Assembly (NCBI RefSeq): GCF_037975245.1
Contig: NC_092571.1
Coordinates: forward strand, 15,187,917 to 15,251,916
DNA length: 64,000 nt
Direction of reading: 5' to 3'
From: Apostichopus japonicus
Lineage: Eukaryota > Echinodermata > Holothuroidea > Aspidochirotida > Stichopodidae
Notes under the pieces: generated by a model
What the model saw: the letters and a program-made list of their open reading frames with translations, nothing else
What the model was told of the DNA's origin: nothing
Databases searched by the model: none
Shown: positions 45,156 to 55,768 of the stretch, piece by piece
Numbering within the stretch: the stretch's first letter is position 1
Layout: every line of letters begins with the position of its first letter
Made by a program: the position numbers and the translations under genes

Positions 45156-46473
45156 CTGGAATTAAATGAAGAGTAAGGTTAGCTTGGGAGTTATGATAAT
45201 GGAGATATTAATACAATGGAAATATGATGAATAATAAAGCAAGATTAGGGATGGTAATTAGAGGAATAGGAACTCGAAAAGAGAGCAATTGTTTGAAGAT
45301 TATCTTGCTTGATTTTGTTACTAACATCCCTTCATATAAGTTAAGAGCAATGATAAGGTTTTAATTTCAGTTGATCTATTATTTTCATCTCTGAGGAGGA
45401 ATATGAGTCACACTACTACAACAAAGAGGAGCAGAATACTATGTGAGGAGGCAATTAGTGTGTATGTAGAGAAGATCTTTGACACTTTTGTTATAGGTTG
45501 TATCTGCAGCTATGCATCCATGGTATGTAACTCTTGTCATGCAATCAGTCTACCTGCCTTTGTGTTTTATGCTTGCTTTAAATATTTTCTCTTTTGTATC
45601 TTTGATCTCTGTTTTGTATGTGCCATTTAAATGGTAAGAAAAGAGGGCAGAGAGGAAAAGGTGGTGGTTGGAATGCAATGAATGGAGATTAACCCTCAGT
45701 TCGACATATAACTTCTCGTATAACCCCGAACACATAACGTATGGTGAGGGTGCCGGGCAGAGCTTTCTCTGATACAGATCATCAATAATGCGTTTATTCC
45801 ACTAAGGTGTTAAACCCAGCACCCTGTTAATGTTATACATGTTGTGAAAGATTTCAGGAGAACGTCCAAAGTTAGTATTACCTGTAACTTCTAGTTTAGT
45901 TCATTTTTCGCAAAACATATTTGGAACTTACATCAACTAGAGTATAACTCGGAAAGAATTTGGGGAACAATTTTTGGAAAGCAAGATCACCTGTTTACCA
46001 TTGGATTTCTGAAGACATGTGGTTCGTCTTAATATGTGCTGCCATGCATAGGTTACGGGTAAGGTTATACCAGACTCAATCTGTGTAGGTTTTTTTTTTA
46101 AAAAAAAAAATACAATTGTAGCGATATGTAGCTGATTGTAAACAGTACATTATTGGTGAAATGACTTGATAAATACCTTTCAGTTTACAACAGGCATTAT
46201 TACAGGTACTTCCAAGTTTATTAAGAATTTTAATCTTACTAGAAAAACAAAATTTGCTGTTTTTGGAATATTTGGTGATGCCGTACAGATAAATGCACAT
46301 TTCAATTGTTAATTTTATTTTTAAAACAAATAATATCAATTCTATATTTTTTGGTATCGATAAACAGCCGGCAGAAGGTGGAAGCAGAGAAGAAAGGAGG
46401 ACAGGAAGTTGTTACATTTTCTAGTACAGTTTTATGACCTAATATTTAATTAGGAATACACTAAAGGGTTTAC
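45156..46473 (-). other. Intron 2 of FReD gene 2
   Basis: Homologous to intron 2 of gene 1. No supported exon. Confidence 0.65.
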
Positions 46474-47483
46474 CGAGCATGCTCGAGCTTTGTTCATGCC
46501 AGCTTTGTTGGTGGTTACTCCAGCTTTGGTGGTGGTTGCTCCAGCGTTGGTGGTTGCTCCAGCTTTGGTGGTGGTTGCTCCAGCTTTGTTGGTGGGGGTG
46601 CCAGCTTTGGTGGTGGTTGCTCCAGCTTTGGTGGTGATTGCTCCAGCTTTGGTGGTGATTGTTCCAGCTTTGGTAGTGGTTGCTCCAGCTTTGGTGGTGG
46701 TTGCTCCAGCTTTGGTGGTGGTTGCTCCAGCTTTGGTGGTGGTTGCTCCATCTTTGTTGGTGGGGGTACCAGCTTTGGTGGTAGTTGCTCCAGGTGTGGT
46801 GGTGGGGGTACCAGCTTTGGTGGTGGTTGCTCCAGGTGTGGTGGTGGGGGCTTCAGCTTTGGCGGTGGTTGCTGAATCTTTGGTGGTGGTTGTCCTAGCT
46901 TTGGTGGTGGTTGCTCCAACATTGGTGGTGGTTGCTCCAACATTGTTGGTGGGGGTACCAGCATTGGTGGTGGTTGCTCCAGGTGTGGTGGTGGTTGCTC
47001 CAGGTGTGGTGGTGGGGGCTTCAGCTTTGGTGGTGGTTGCTCCATCTTTGGTGGTGATTGTTCCAGCTTTGGTGGTGGTTGTCCCAGTTTTGGTGGTGGT
47101 TGCTCCAGCTTTGGTGGTGGCTGCTCCAGCTTTGTTGGTGGGGGTGCCAGCTTTGGTGGTGGTTGCTCCAGCTTTGGTGGTGATTGCTTCAGCTTTGGTG
47201 GTGGTTGCTCCAGCTTTGGTGGTGGTTGCTCCAGCTTTGTTGGTGGATGCTCCAGCTTTGGTTGTGGTTGCTCCAGCTTTGGTGGGGGTACCAGCTTTGG
47301 TGGTGGTTGCTCCAGGTGTGGTGGTGGTTGCTCCAGCTTTGGTGGTGGTTGCTCCATCTTTGGTGGTGGTTGTCCCAGCTTTGGTGGTGTTTGTCCCAGC
47401 TTTGGTGGTGGTTGTCCCAGCTTTGGTGGTCGTTGCTCCAACATTGGTTGTGTGGGCTTCAGCTTTGGAGGTGGTTGCTCCAG
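46474..47483 (-). CDS. FReD gene 2, exon 2: expanded Thr-rich heptad (mucin-like) domain
   Basis: Minus strand, donor GCTCG|GTAAAC at 46473 and best acceptor 'catcatcaaccacag' at 47484. 1010 nt: two bases complete G|CT (Ala), then 336 codons with no stop. The frame gives AGATTSKAEAHTTNVGA, then about 47 heptads of TTTKAGA type with variants such as TTTTPGA, TPTNKAG and TTTKDGA, ending KARACS. The length is a multiple of three plus two, exactly as in gene 1, so the repeat grew without breaking phase. The opening Cys-containing segment of the gene 1 exon is missing and the acceptor has a weak pyrimidine tract, so the 5' edge may have been rebuilt by repeat expansion. The composition indicates a long O-glycosylated stalk. 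Confidence 0.75.
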
Positions 47484-50400
47484 CTGTGGTTGATGATATT
47501 AATGATTATATATTTCTCATTCTGCAGAACCATAAAAGATGTTTATCCAGAGGGCGGGACACCCTCTTTTTCAATCCCACATGAGAACAGTAGGCCAATA
47601 TATCAGCACAACCTTAAGTACAGACTTAATTTACGGCCTAAATATGCCTCAGGATGCATCATTTCACCTGCAAGTTTCATGAAACAACTTTCTTACAACA
47701 CTATAGAACATGTCCAACTACACCGTGTACGCTGTGTACCGTCCAAAGCTGATGTGATGCGAAACGAGAACTTAGCGTGATATGAAAATTCAGTGGCTCA
47801 TTACTTACCTCACTCGGATGGGACAGTGTTTCTATACTGTGCTTGCATGTCTCGTTTCAAAAGCTACATACTGGCAGTATGAACAGTATGAATATCATGT
47901 TCATCAGGTTAAATGTTGGGAACTGTTTGTACTGCTAGTACGAATGATTTGGAGCATGACATAAGAGGACAGTTTAGAGTGGTATTAGCATTTGGGATTG
48001 TCCTAGCTGGCTGCTTACCTTCTGAATTACGTCTACATGTAAAAGTTCTACGAACTGCAAGAAAAATGAGAACAGTTAACAAAATACAAAAAAATACTGA
48101 GAATGACAAATAAGCTAGAGAAGGGGGGGGGGAGAGGAATTGGGGGAGTAGAGGGGAGGGCAATGGAGTGGAGGGGAATGGAATGGAGGGAGAGGATGGG
48201 AAGAGAAGGGAGGGGAACGTAGGAGGGAGAGGATATATATGTCTAGCTTTTATTGATTTTGAGAATTCTTTTACCAAAGATGTAATAGCTTCATAGCCGT
48301 GATATGAAGTGGTCCATCAGTTCAATCAAAGTGACGAGATAAATTAACATATTTTTCTTAAAAAAACACCTGCTTGCTTCCACTATATAAGGAGGCATAT
48401 GAGTAGATGTGTTCATGTATAGCTTGTTTTTATTTCCCTCATGGTTTCTCATATTATATTAAATTGCGTTTAATTAATATTTATTGTTTCCATTTTAATC
48501 TTTCAATTGTCTAAAATCTACATAAGACATTTATAATTGTAAATAAACTGGGGGAAAAGGGAGAGAAAGAAAGGAAACAAAAAGGAGACCAAAGGGAACA
48601 AGGTAACCTGAAAGAGACTTTACTTTTCATATTGGCAATAAACGAAGTCCAAACGTTATTAGAATTATATACGTACTTTCATCTTGTAAGATAGGATTTA
48701 AATCGACAACCCTTATTGTCCAAGAGTTGAACAAACCATAAATGATTGCCTTCTTAACCACGCATGTTAAACATATTTACCAAATTAGAGCCTGGAGACC
48801 TTTGGTTGCCGCTGGGATTGGAAATTGGGTTTATTGTAATTCTGGTTTGGGAGAAGGTGGCTATGAGGTCGGGATAGATTAGGGCTTTGGATGAAGGCGG
48901 AGGTGGGGACGGTGGGGTAGAAAGGGGAGTATCAGATGGAATGTAAGATGGGATGGATGTGATATGGGTTTATGTTAAAGCTCATCTTGCCTGCAGTTAC
49001 TGTAGTGTAAATAAGTTATCAATTTTCGATACATGGTTCTTCAAGTTCTGACCCTCTTAGGTTTTCTCAGATATTAAGCAGCGTTTACTTTTAGTAGGGC
49101 GTTGTAATCTAGACTATAAGGACTGAATCAATTAAGTTGTTGCACCTAAGAAATTTAAACATTAATGTCCCTGTCTATGGTGATTATGACGTCACTAAAA
49201 CGTCTCCACCTTCAGTCTACTAGACATTGGCTTGGAATTGAACAGGTCTGCGCCAGATATTGATCATCCTTGTACCATTTATATAAAGACTCACGTACTT
49301 GTTTCGTTTCAGGCTGGTGATAGATAATGGATGGCTTAAAGAAAAGAGAAATGTATATTTACTTCAGATTGGTAGATATCGTATCTCGATATCTCGTCCT
49401 GTTGCTAACTCTAGATTAGGTTAATAGCACAGGCTAGGCTGGTGCGGTATCCTGGGTCAAGGTAAAGTAATATCACTGAAACCAAAAAGGAAACTATTCG
49501 CATTAAACCTGCAGTCAGTACACCAAACTGGCCCCATGTATCCTTTTTATTAGTGTACATTGCTTATTCATCTAGATATCCAGATTTCTCATTCTTTTAT
49601 CTTCCATTGGGCCCACCAAAAATAGTATTAAGGTGATCAGCCCAGTAATGTAAGTAAAATGCCCCCAATGTACTGTTTAAGGCCCCTGGGAATAATCAAA
49701 ACAGGCCCTTCAATCGGAAGTCAGGCCCACTATAAATTGTATGGATTTAATTGATAGTAAATATCTTGCAGGAATGTTATTATGTGCTGCTCAGTCTGCT
49801 TTAATGTGTTTTGCGTTCAATGCATATAATTAACATAAATCTACTAATAAGACCACCAATGTTATGAAAACATTTCTTCATTGGATACTTAGAGTTCTAG
49901 GAAAAATGTTCACACGCAGGGACAGTAGTAAGCTAGGGTTACATAGCATAGCCTACTCACAAAGTGTTATTACCTTGTTCTAAAGTTACTGTGTTTACTG
50001 TGACAAAAGTATTGGTACAGTACAGTATATCTTATTAAAAATTTTGAGGACAAGTGTTAAGAAATCACAGATGATTTTATTCATTTTTAATACTGCTCAG
50101 GGCAGCTCTTGAAGTTTTCTCCCGACACAAAACAATTACAAACGGAACCCTGTCAAGAGAAGGCGAGATAGTGCCATATCCCGGTGAGTAGAGGTGCCAA
50201 ATATTTAACATTGCCCACCCAATAGAATAAATGTAATTAGATAATGTAGAATCTTGAAAGTTGCGTCCCACGTTTTTAATTAATGGTTTAAAGTAATCAA
50301 CTGCTTCATAGGCGAACTAACCATGGCTATATGACATTTTATTCAGCAGATTTTAGTGATACTGTACCTCCTTTCATAGTTTCAAAATGATATTTAGCTC

Positions 50401-52107
50401 TTTTGTCCCATCTTTATTGTTATCAAATGATAATCAATATTTTCATATCTACAGTATTTGAAGTATTGTTTGAACAACAACAAAAGATTGTCCCGATCAA
50501 AGGCAATGTCAAGCTCTCTCTCGCTCTCTCGTTATAGCAAACAATTTATGTTTCCGCGAATCGGTAACATGAACTTTAGGTCGAGACATCGTTATTAACT
50601 TTTTCCATTCTTGTTTTTCCCTCCTGTGTAGTATAGGGCCATTTTCACCTCTTTATTTCCCTCATGGTTTCTCGTATTACTGTATATTAAAACGTTTCTA
50701 ATCAATATTAAATGTTTCCATTTTCATCTATCAATTGTCTAAAATCTACATAAGACATTTATAATTGTAAATAAATTGGGGGGAAATGAGAGAAAGAAAG
50801 GAAACAAAAAGGAAAGCAAAGGAAACAAGGTAACCTGAAAGAGACTTTACTTTTCATATTGGCAATAAACGCTGATAGTAAACATTGAACTCGTGCAATT
50901 TTTTTACCTTCCATGTATTTCATTTTAAAGATCTCAAATCAGGAACGAAGTCAAACGAAGGCAAACCATTATTATAATTATATACGTACTTTCATCTTGT
51001 AAGATACAGTAGGATACATATCAACAACCCTTATTATCCAAGAGTTGAACAAAACAAAATGATTGATAGATATTGAAATTGGCCTTGCCTACGATAAACA
51101 CCGTTCCTTCATGACGCATGTTATGCATACACCAAATTAGAGCTTGGAGTCCTGTGGTGGAGGCTGGGATTGGAAATTGGGTTGATTGACATTGGGGTTG
51201 GGAGAAGGTGACTATGAGGTCAGGATAGATTAGAGGAGGGCTTTGGCTGAAGGCGGAGGTGGGGAGGGTGGGGTAGGGAGAGGAGTATGGGATGGAATGT
51301 AAGATTGGGTGGGTGTGATATGGGTACAGTATATGTTGAAGCTCATATTGCCTGCTGTTAGTGCAAATAATTTATCAAGTTTTGATACATGGTTTCTCTC
51401 AAGTTCTGTCCCTCTTAGGTTTTCTCAGATATTAAGAAGTGTTTAGTTCTACCAGGGAGTTGTCATCTAGACTATAAGGCTTGCAACAATTTCAAGTAGT
51501 TGTATTAAAGAAATTTGAAAGGAAACACTAATGCAGAGAGGCAATATCATCATTTCCCTGTCTATGGTGATTATGACTTCGCTAAAACGTCTCAAACGCC
51601 AGTCTACTTTACATAAATGATATTTTTCATTTTTTGTTTTTATTACCTCATTTCCAAAGCAAGTAAACATAGCTTTTGGATACTTGAAAGTAGTTGTTAG
51701 TTTACTAAAATATCCCCAATGTACTGCTTTAGGCCCCTCGGAATAATAAAAAACAGGCCCTTGGATCGAGAGTCAGGCCATCAATAAAACTAGATACATT
51801 GATACATTTATGTATACAGGTACATCTAGCAGGATCATCACATAAGAGCACCTCGGTTCAACGCCGTTTTTTTTTTTTTTTTGCATTCAGCTTGGAAGAA
51901 TTAAGAATTATAGTAGCACAATCTTCCATTTAGAATGACTTAAATAGATCTAAATTATAGTCTAAATATACCAAAGAATGAACCATTTGACTTCCAAGTT
52001 TTTCTTTTCTTTAGAACTGTCGACCCCGATCACCACCCCCGCCCCCCCCTGCCACACGAGAGTAAGCTTCGATAAACCCACAACTGCATCCCTCCTTTAT
52101 CAAATAC
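47484..52107 (-). other. Intron 1 of FReD gene 2, part before the DIRS element
   Basis: Corresponds to unit 1 at 16.65..23.68 kb, with deletions, and has the two internally duplicated blocks (about 48.6..50.4 and 50.8..51.8 kb). No exon is supported. Confidence 0.6.
48119..48240 (+). repeat. Purine-only G-rich tract
   Basis: About 120 nt almost purely G and A on the plus strand, with many runs of three or more G ('gggggggg', 'ggggag', 'gaggggag'). Such tracts can form G-quadruplex or triplex structures. No coding role. Confidence 0.8.
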
Positions 52108-52146
52108 ATTCCAAAACTTACTGGTTTGGATATTTACGAGTGACGA

Positions 52147-52260
52147 GCTTACCTGTCTCCTCACAACCTTAGCACCTCATTCTACCGTGCCTATAAAGTC
52201 CTGGTAAATAAATAACACTGTGCGCCCTCTATGACCGGACCCCCCTTCCGGTCCCTCCTC
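52147..52260. repeat. DIRS left inverted terminal repeat
   Basis: Starts gcttacctgtctcctcac and ends ggtccctcctc; its reverse complement is at 58499..58612. Outside it, 52108..52146 is the unique left extremity that is copied in the internal complementary region. Confidence 0.9.
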
Positions 52261-52738
52261 CTTTCTCATGAGACCATTCCTAAAGAGTGGCCTCATGGAC
52301 ACGGGAGTGGGGGTGGCAAGGTCTGGCCACCCCCAACGACTCCCGTCGAGTTAACTTCCCAAAGTGAACCCCTAACAAAAAATCACTGACGCCTTCCTAG
52401 CAGGGGGGAGTGTAACCCTCCCCGGCGCAGCGGGAAGGGGGGAAACTCTCCTGAGCCCTGCAGGCGGAACTACCCCTTAAACTAACAAGGAGCCTAAAGA
52501 TTTACGGTCCGCCACTTGCTACCCTTAGACCAACTTAGGTGAGAACGTAAGTGGAAGACTATGTACGCAAACGCATACGAAAACACACAGGTACACTCAC
52601 CGATAGACATAGTCGATGGCTCTGGTGGATGGTGGTTCTGTCTATCTGGTATGAAGCTCGGAGTCGTGAGTCAAGTCGAGCGACCGCTCCTCCGTCCGGC
52701 TGTGTCCCACCACCCTCTCGGGGGAGGGAGGCGGGAAT

Positions 52739-52835
52739 GGAGACAGGTAAGCTCGTCACTCGTAAATATCCAAACCAGTAAGTTTTGGAATATTTACTTC
52801 GCTCCTCGCTTACCTGTCTCCTCACAACCTTAGCA
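52739..52835. repeat. DIRS internal complementary region (circle-joint template)
   Basis: 52739..52791 (ending ttttggaat) is the complement of the left extremity, and 52792..52835 (starting atttacttcgctcctcgc) is the complement of the right extremity. They abut exactly. In DIRS1 elements this region templates the joining of the two ends into a circle before integration. Confidence 0.9.
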
Positions 52836-53926
52836 CCGAGTGGCACTGCCCGATGGTGGGAGGCCCGAGGGGTGGGACCTGTTACCCACCGGACCTCGCA
52901 TCACCGCGCTACCAAATGCCGCTTCGGCGTGTAAAGTGTCGGTCAAGTAGCAGGCGATGAACGTAGTTGGAGTTCTCCACGCTGCTGCTTTGAGTATGTC
53001 CTCTATCGGGATGCCGGCGAATAGGGCTGTAGAGGCCACGACCCCTCTGACGTCGTGAGCCCTTGGTCGGGCGGTCCCCGATGTGAACGGGCGTATGATC
53101 TCTACTAGCCACCTGGATAGAGTGTCTTTGGAGGCCGCTGCGTAGGGTGGTCGTGGTATGATGAAGAGAGAAGTTGATTGTCTTAACTTCTCTGTCTTGC
53201 TCAGGTACCACTTCAGTGCCCTGACTGGACACCATCGTTTGTCCTCGGCTACTGATGACATGGTCTTAATTTCCGGGATGAAAATATCTCCTGGCAAGAA
53301 GGTCAAGGTCTGGTTCTTTGCAATAAATGACGGGTCTGAAACCATCCTCACCCTGTGGCCCTCAAATCTGATGTGATTCTGCTTGGTGGATAGGGCGTGG
53401 AGGCAACTCCTCCTTCTTGCTGACGCAACTGCGACGAGGAAGAGTGTCTTTTTTGTGATAGCAGCCAGGGAGGCGTTAGCCATTGGTTCGTATGGTGGTC
53501 CTGCCAGGGCATGTAACACTGCTGAGAGTCCCCAGGAGGGGGCCAGCCGTCTGATCTGTGGGCGACGATTCGCCATGCCTTTGATGAGTTGTGCAATGTA
53601 CGGGTTATTGCTCAGTGTGGAGCCATCTGGGAAGCCCTGGTGGATGGCAGCGATAGCCGACCCTGTAATTCCTGATAGTGGAGACTTGTTTGCCCTCTCC
53701 AAAGAGTGAGAGGAGGAACTCGGCTATCTGTGTCACAGAGGCATCAGGCAGCAGTATCTGTCTCGGTCGGCACCATTGGTCGAACTTCCGCAGACGGTAA
53801 TCGTAAGTCGCTGCGGTCGTTCCCCTTCTAGCGTCGGTCGCCATCGCGGCAGCTGCTTCTGAAAAGCCTCTCTGTCGTAGGGAAGACCGGACAGCCTCCA
53901 GGTAACTAATTGTAACCCCTTGATGT
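52830..53926 (-). pseudogene. DIRS tyrosine recombinase, one frameshift
   Basis: The N-terminal SAM-like core-binding part (VTISYLEAVRSSLRQRGFSE ... QVSTIRNYR) is in one frame, and the catalytic part (SAIAAIHQGF ... onward) in another. The shift is at about 53660, where one extra G after NYR would explain it. Catalytic residues are visible: Arg in SARRRSCLHAL, the H-D-V-R pair, Trp of AAWRTP and the nucleophile Tyr in TFIACYL. The domain layout fits the DIRS YR, which cuts and rejoins DNA to insert the circular copy. Its N-terminal part overlaps the end of the RNase H frame, as is usual for DIRS. Confidence 0.85.
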
Positions 53927-54680
53927 CTGGGTGGGAGAGAGTTCCCTGTCTCTGGGACAGTAGGTGGGGCTTGTCCGGTAGACTCACTGGGACGTCCATG
54001 AGGAGCTGAGGGATCTCGGCGAACCAGGGTCTGCGAGGCCAGAACGGGGCTATTAGTGTGAACCTGCCCTTGGAGGTCCGAATTTTCCTGAGGACCTGTC
54101 CGATCATACACAGCGGCGGGAAGATATACGCATCCATGTGGTCCCAAGAGAGTGACATTGCGTCCGTGTGGTAGGCCAGGGGGTGGAATCGTCTGGAACA
54201 GAAAGTCTGGAGTTTGTTGTTCTTGTGTGTTGCGAACAGGTCTATCGTGGGCCTGCCGAAGATCGAAGAGATTCTGTCGCAAGTCTCCTGTTCCAGAGAC
54301 CATTCGTTGGGGTCTATATGCCCCCTGGATAAGGCGTCCGCCATCACGTTGAGCTTGCCCGCGATGTTAGAAGCCCGTAGGATCGTGCCGGAGTCCTCGG
54401 CCGCTGTTATCACCTCCCACGCGAGTCGGCACAGTCTCTCTGAGCGGGTGCCCCCCTGCCGATTGATGTAGGCCACCACTGTCGTGTTGTCGGTGAAGAT
54501 AGTGGTTATCGTTCCCTGTGCGTGGTCGTTGAAAGCTTCCAGGGCTCTTTTGACCGCCATCATCTCCAGGATGTTGATGTGGAGAGATCTTTCTGTTTGG
54601 GACCACGTCCCCCATGCTGTGCGATTGCTCCAATGAGCTCCCCATCCGGACAGTGACGCGTCTGTCGTTATCGATGTCAT
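53733..54680 (-). pseudogene. DIRS RNase H and C-terminal (methyltransferase-like region) of pol
   Basis: Open from 54680 to 53733. Starts MTSITTDASLSGWGA, the D-A-S-x-x-G-W-G motif of RNase H, followed by the E of NILEMMAVKRAL and the D of TIFTDNTTVVAY, then VMADALSRG. After RNase H comes the conserved DIRS stretch TIDLFATHKNNKLQTFCSR and SLSWDHMDAYIFPP, the region where DIRS elements carry a methyltransferase-like fold. It removes the RNA strand during reverse transcription. Same frame as the RT but separated from it by two in-frame stops. Confidence 0.85.
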
Positions 54681-54824
54681 TGGTAGCTTTATCGCAAAGG
54701 GTACCCCTGAACTCCAGTTGTTTGGGTCGAGCTACCATCGAAAGTGTTGGGTGACCTCCTCTGACCTGTAGATGAGCGTTGTTTTGTCTGGGTCTGTAGG
54801 GTCTGCGGACCTCAGGAGGTGCAG

Positions 54825-55768
54825 TTACAGGGGTCGCATGTGTAGCCTGCACAGTCTCATTATATCGACGAGGCTGGCCATGAGTCCCAGGGCCCGGAGC
54901 CATGTCCCCGTTGGTGACCCCCGGTGTGCCAAGATCTGTTGTGTGGTCGCCTTGACTGCCGCGACTCTTTCTTCTGAGGGTCGGGCTACCCCGGTGGTGA
55001 AGTCCAGTATGGCCCCGAGGAACTGGATCGTCTGGGAAGGCGATAGCCGTGATTTCTTCTGGTTCACGATCCAGCCCAGTTCTTGAAGGGTCTGGAGCGT
55101 TTTGTGGACGTTGTTGGTTGCTTCCGATAGGCTGTTCCCTACTACCAACCAGTCGTCTAGATATACGTAGAGGGTGACTCCTCTTTTTCTGAGGTAGGCG
55201 ACTACTGCTCCCGCGACTCTCGTGAAGGTTCTGGGAGCCGTGGCTAGGCCGAATGGGAGCGCCCGGAACTGGTAGTCTTGTTCTGCGTACCGGAACGCTA
55301 GGAATCGTCGGTGTTCTCTGTGTATCAAGATGTGCAGGTAGGCGTCCCGTAAGTCTACGGTCGCCGCCCACATGCCCTTTCTGAGTAGGGGTAATATTAA
55401 GTTTAAGGTCTCCATACGGAAGTGTTTTGGTCTGATGTGTTTTGTGTTCAGGTGCCGTCCCGTTTTTTGGTCAGAAAGAAGGAGGACCGGAAGAGTGGTC
55501 CCGTCTCTTCCGGAACTCTTGTAATTGCCTGCTTGGCCAGCAGGGCCAGAATTTCCCCTTCTAGGGCTAAGCGTTTGACGGGGTCCGTGGGTGTGAGTGT
55601 CTGCCTTCCTCCGCCCCCAAAAGGTGGGCTGGAGGAGAATTCTATTTTGTACCCGTGTCTGACTGTGTCCAACACCCACTTGTCCCCGCCAATAAATTCC
55701 CATTGCTGGGAGAAGTTTGTTAGTCTCCCCCCCCCCCACCGGCGGAATGGCCGCGGTGAGGTGGGCAC
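54825..55768 (-). pseudogene. DIRS reverse transcriptase, frameshift and stops
   Basis: The N-terminal part (55768..55448) reads FIGGDKWVLDTVRHGYKIEF and ends FFLTKKRDGT. It then shifts frame near 55445 and continues HIRPKHFRMETLNLILPLL, VDLRDAYLHI (motif A Asp), FRALPFGLATAPRTFTR and YLDDWLVV (catalytic Y-x-D-D), to FLGAILDF. TAA at 54825..54827 and TAG at 54732..54734 interrupt the join to RNase H in the same frame; both could come from C-to-T changes in Gln codons. RT family is certain; this copy cannot make a full protein. Confidence 0.88.

Noticed and set aside
46490-47584. Long plus-strand frame of APALVVV repeats and minus-strand frame of PPPKLEQ repeats
   Set aside because: Products of a stop-free 21-bp unit. 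Neither agrees with the exon phases that tie the TTTKAGA frame to the signal peptide and FReD exons in both genes.
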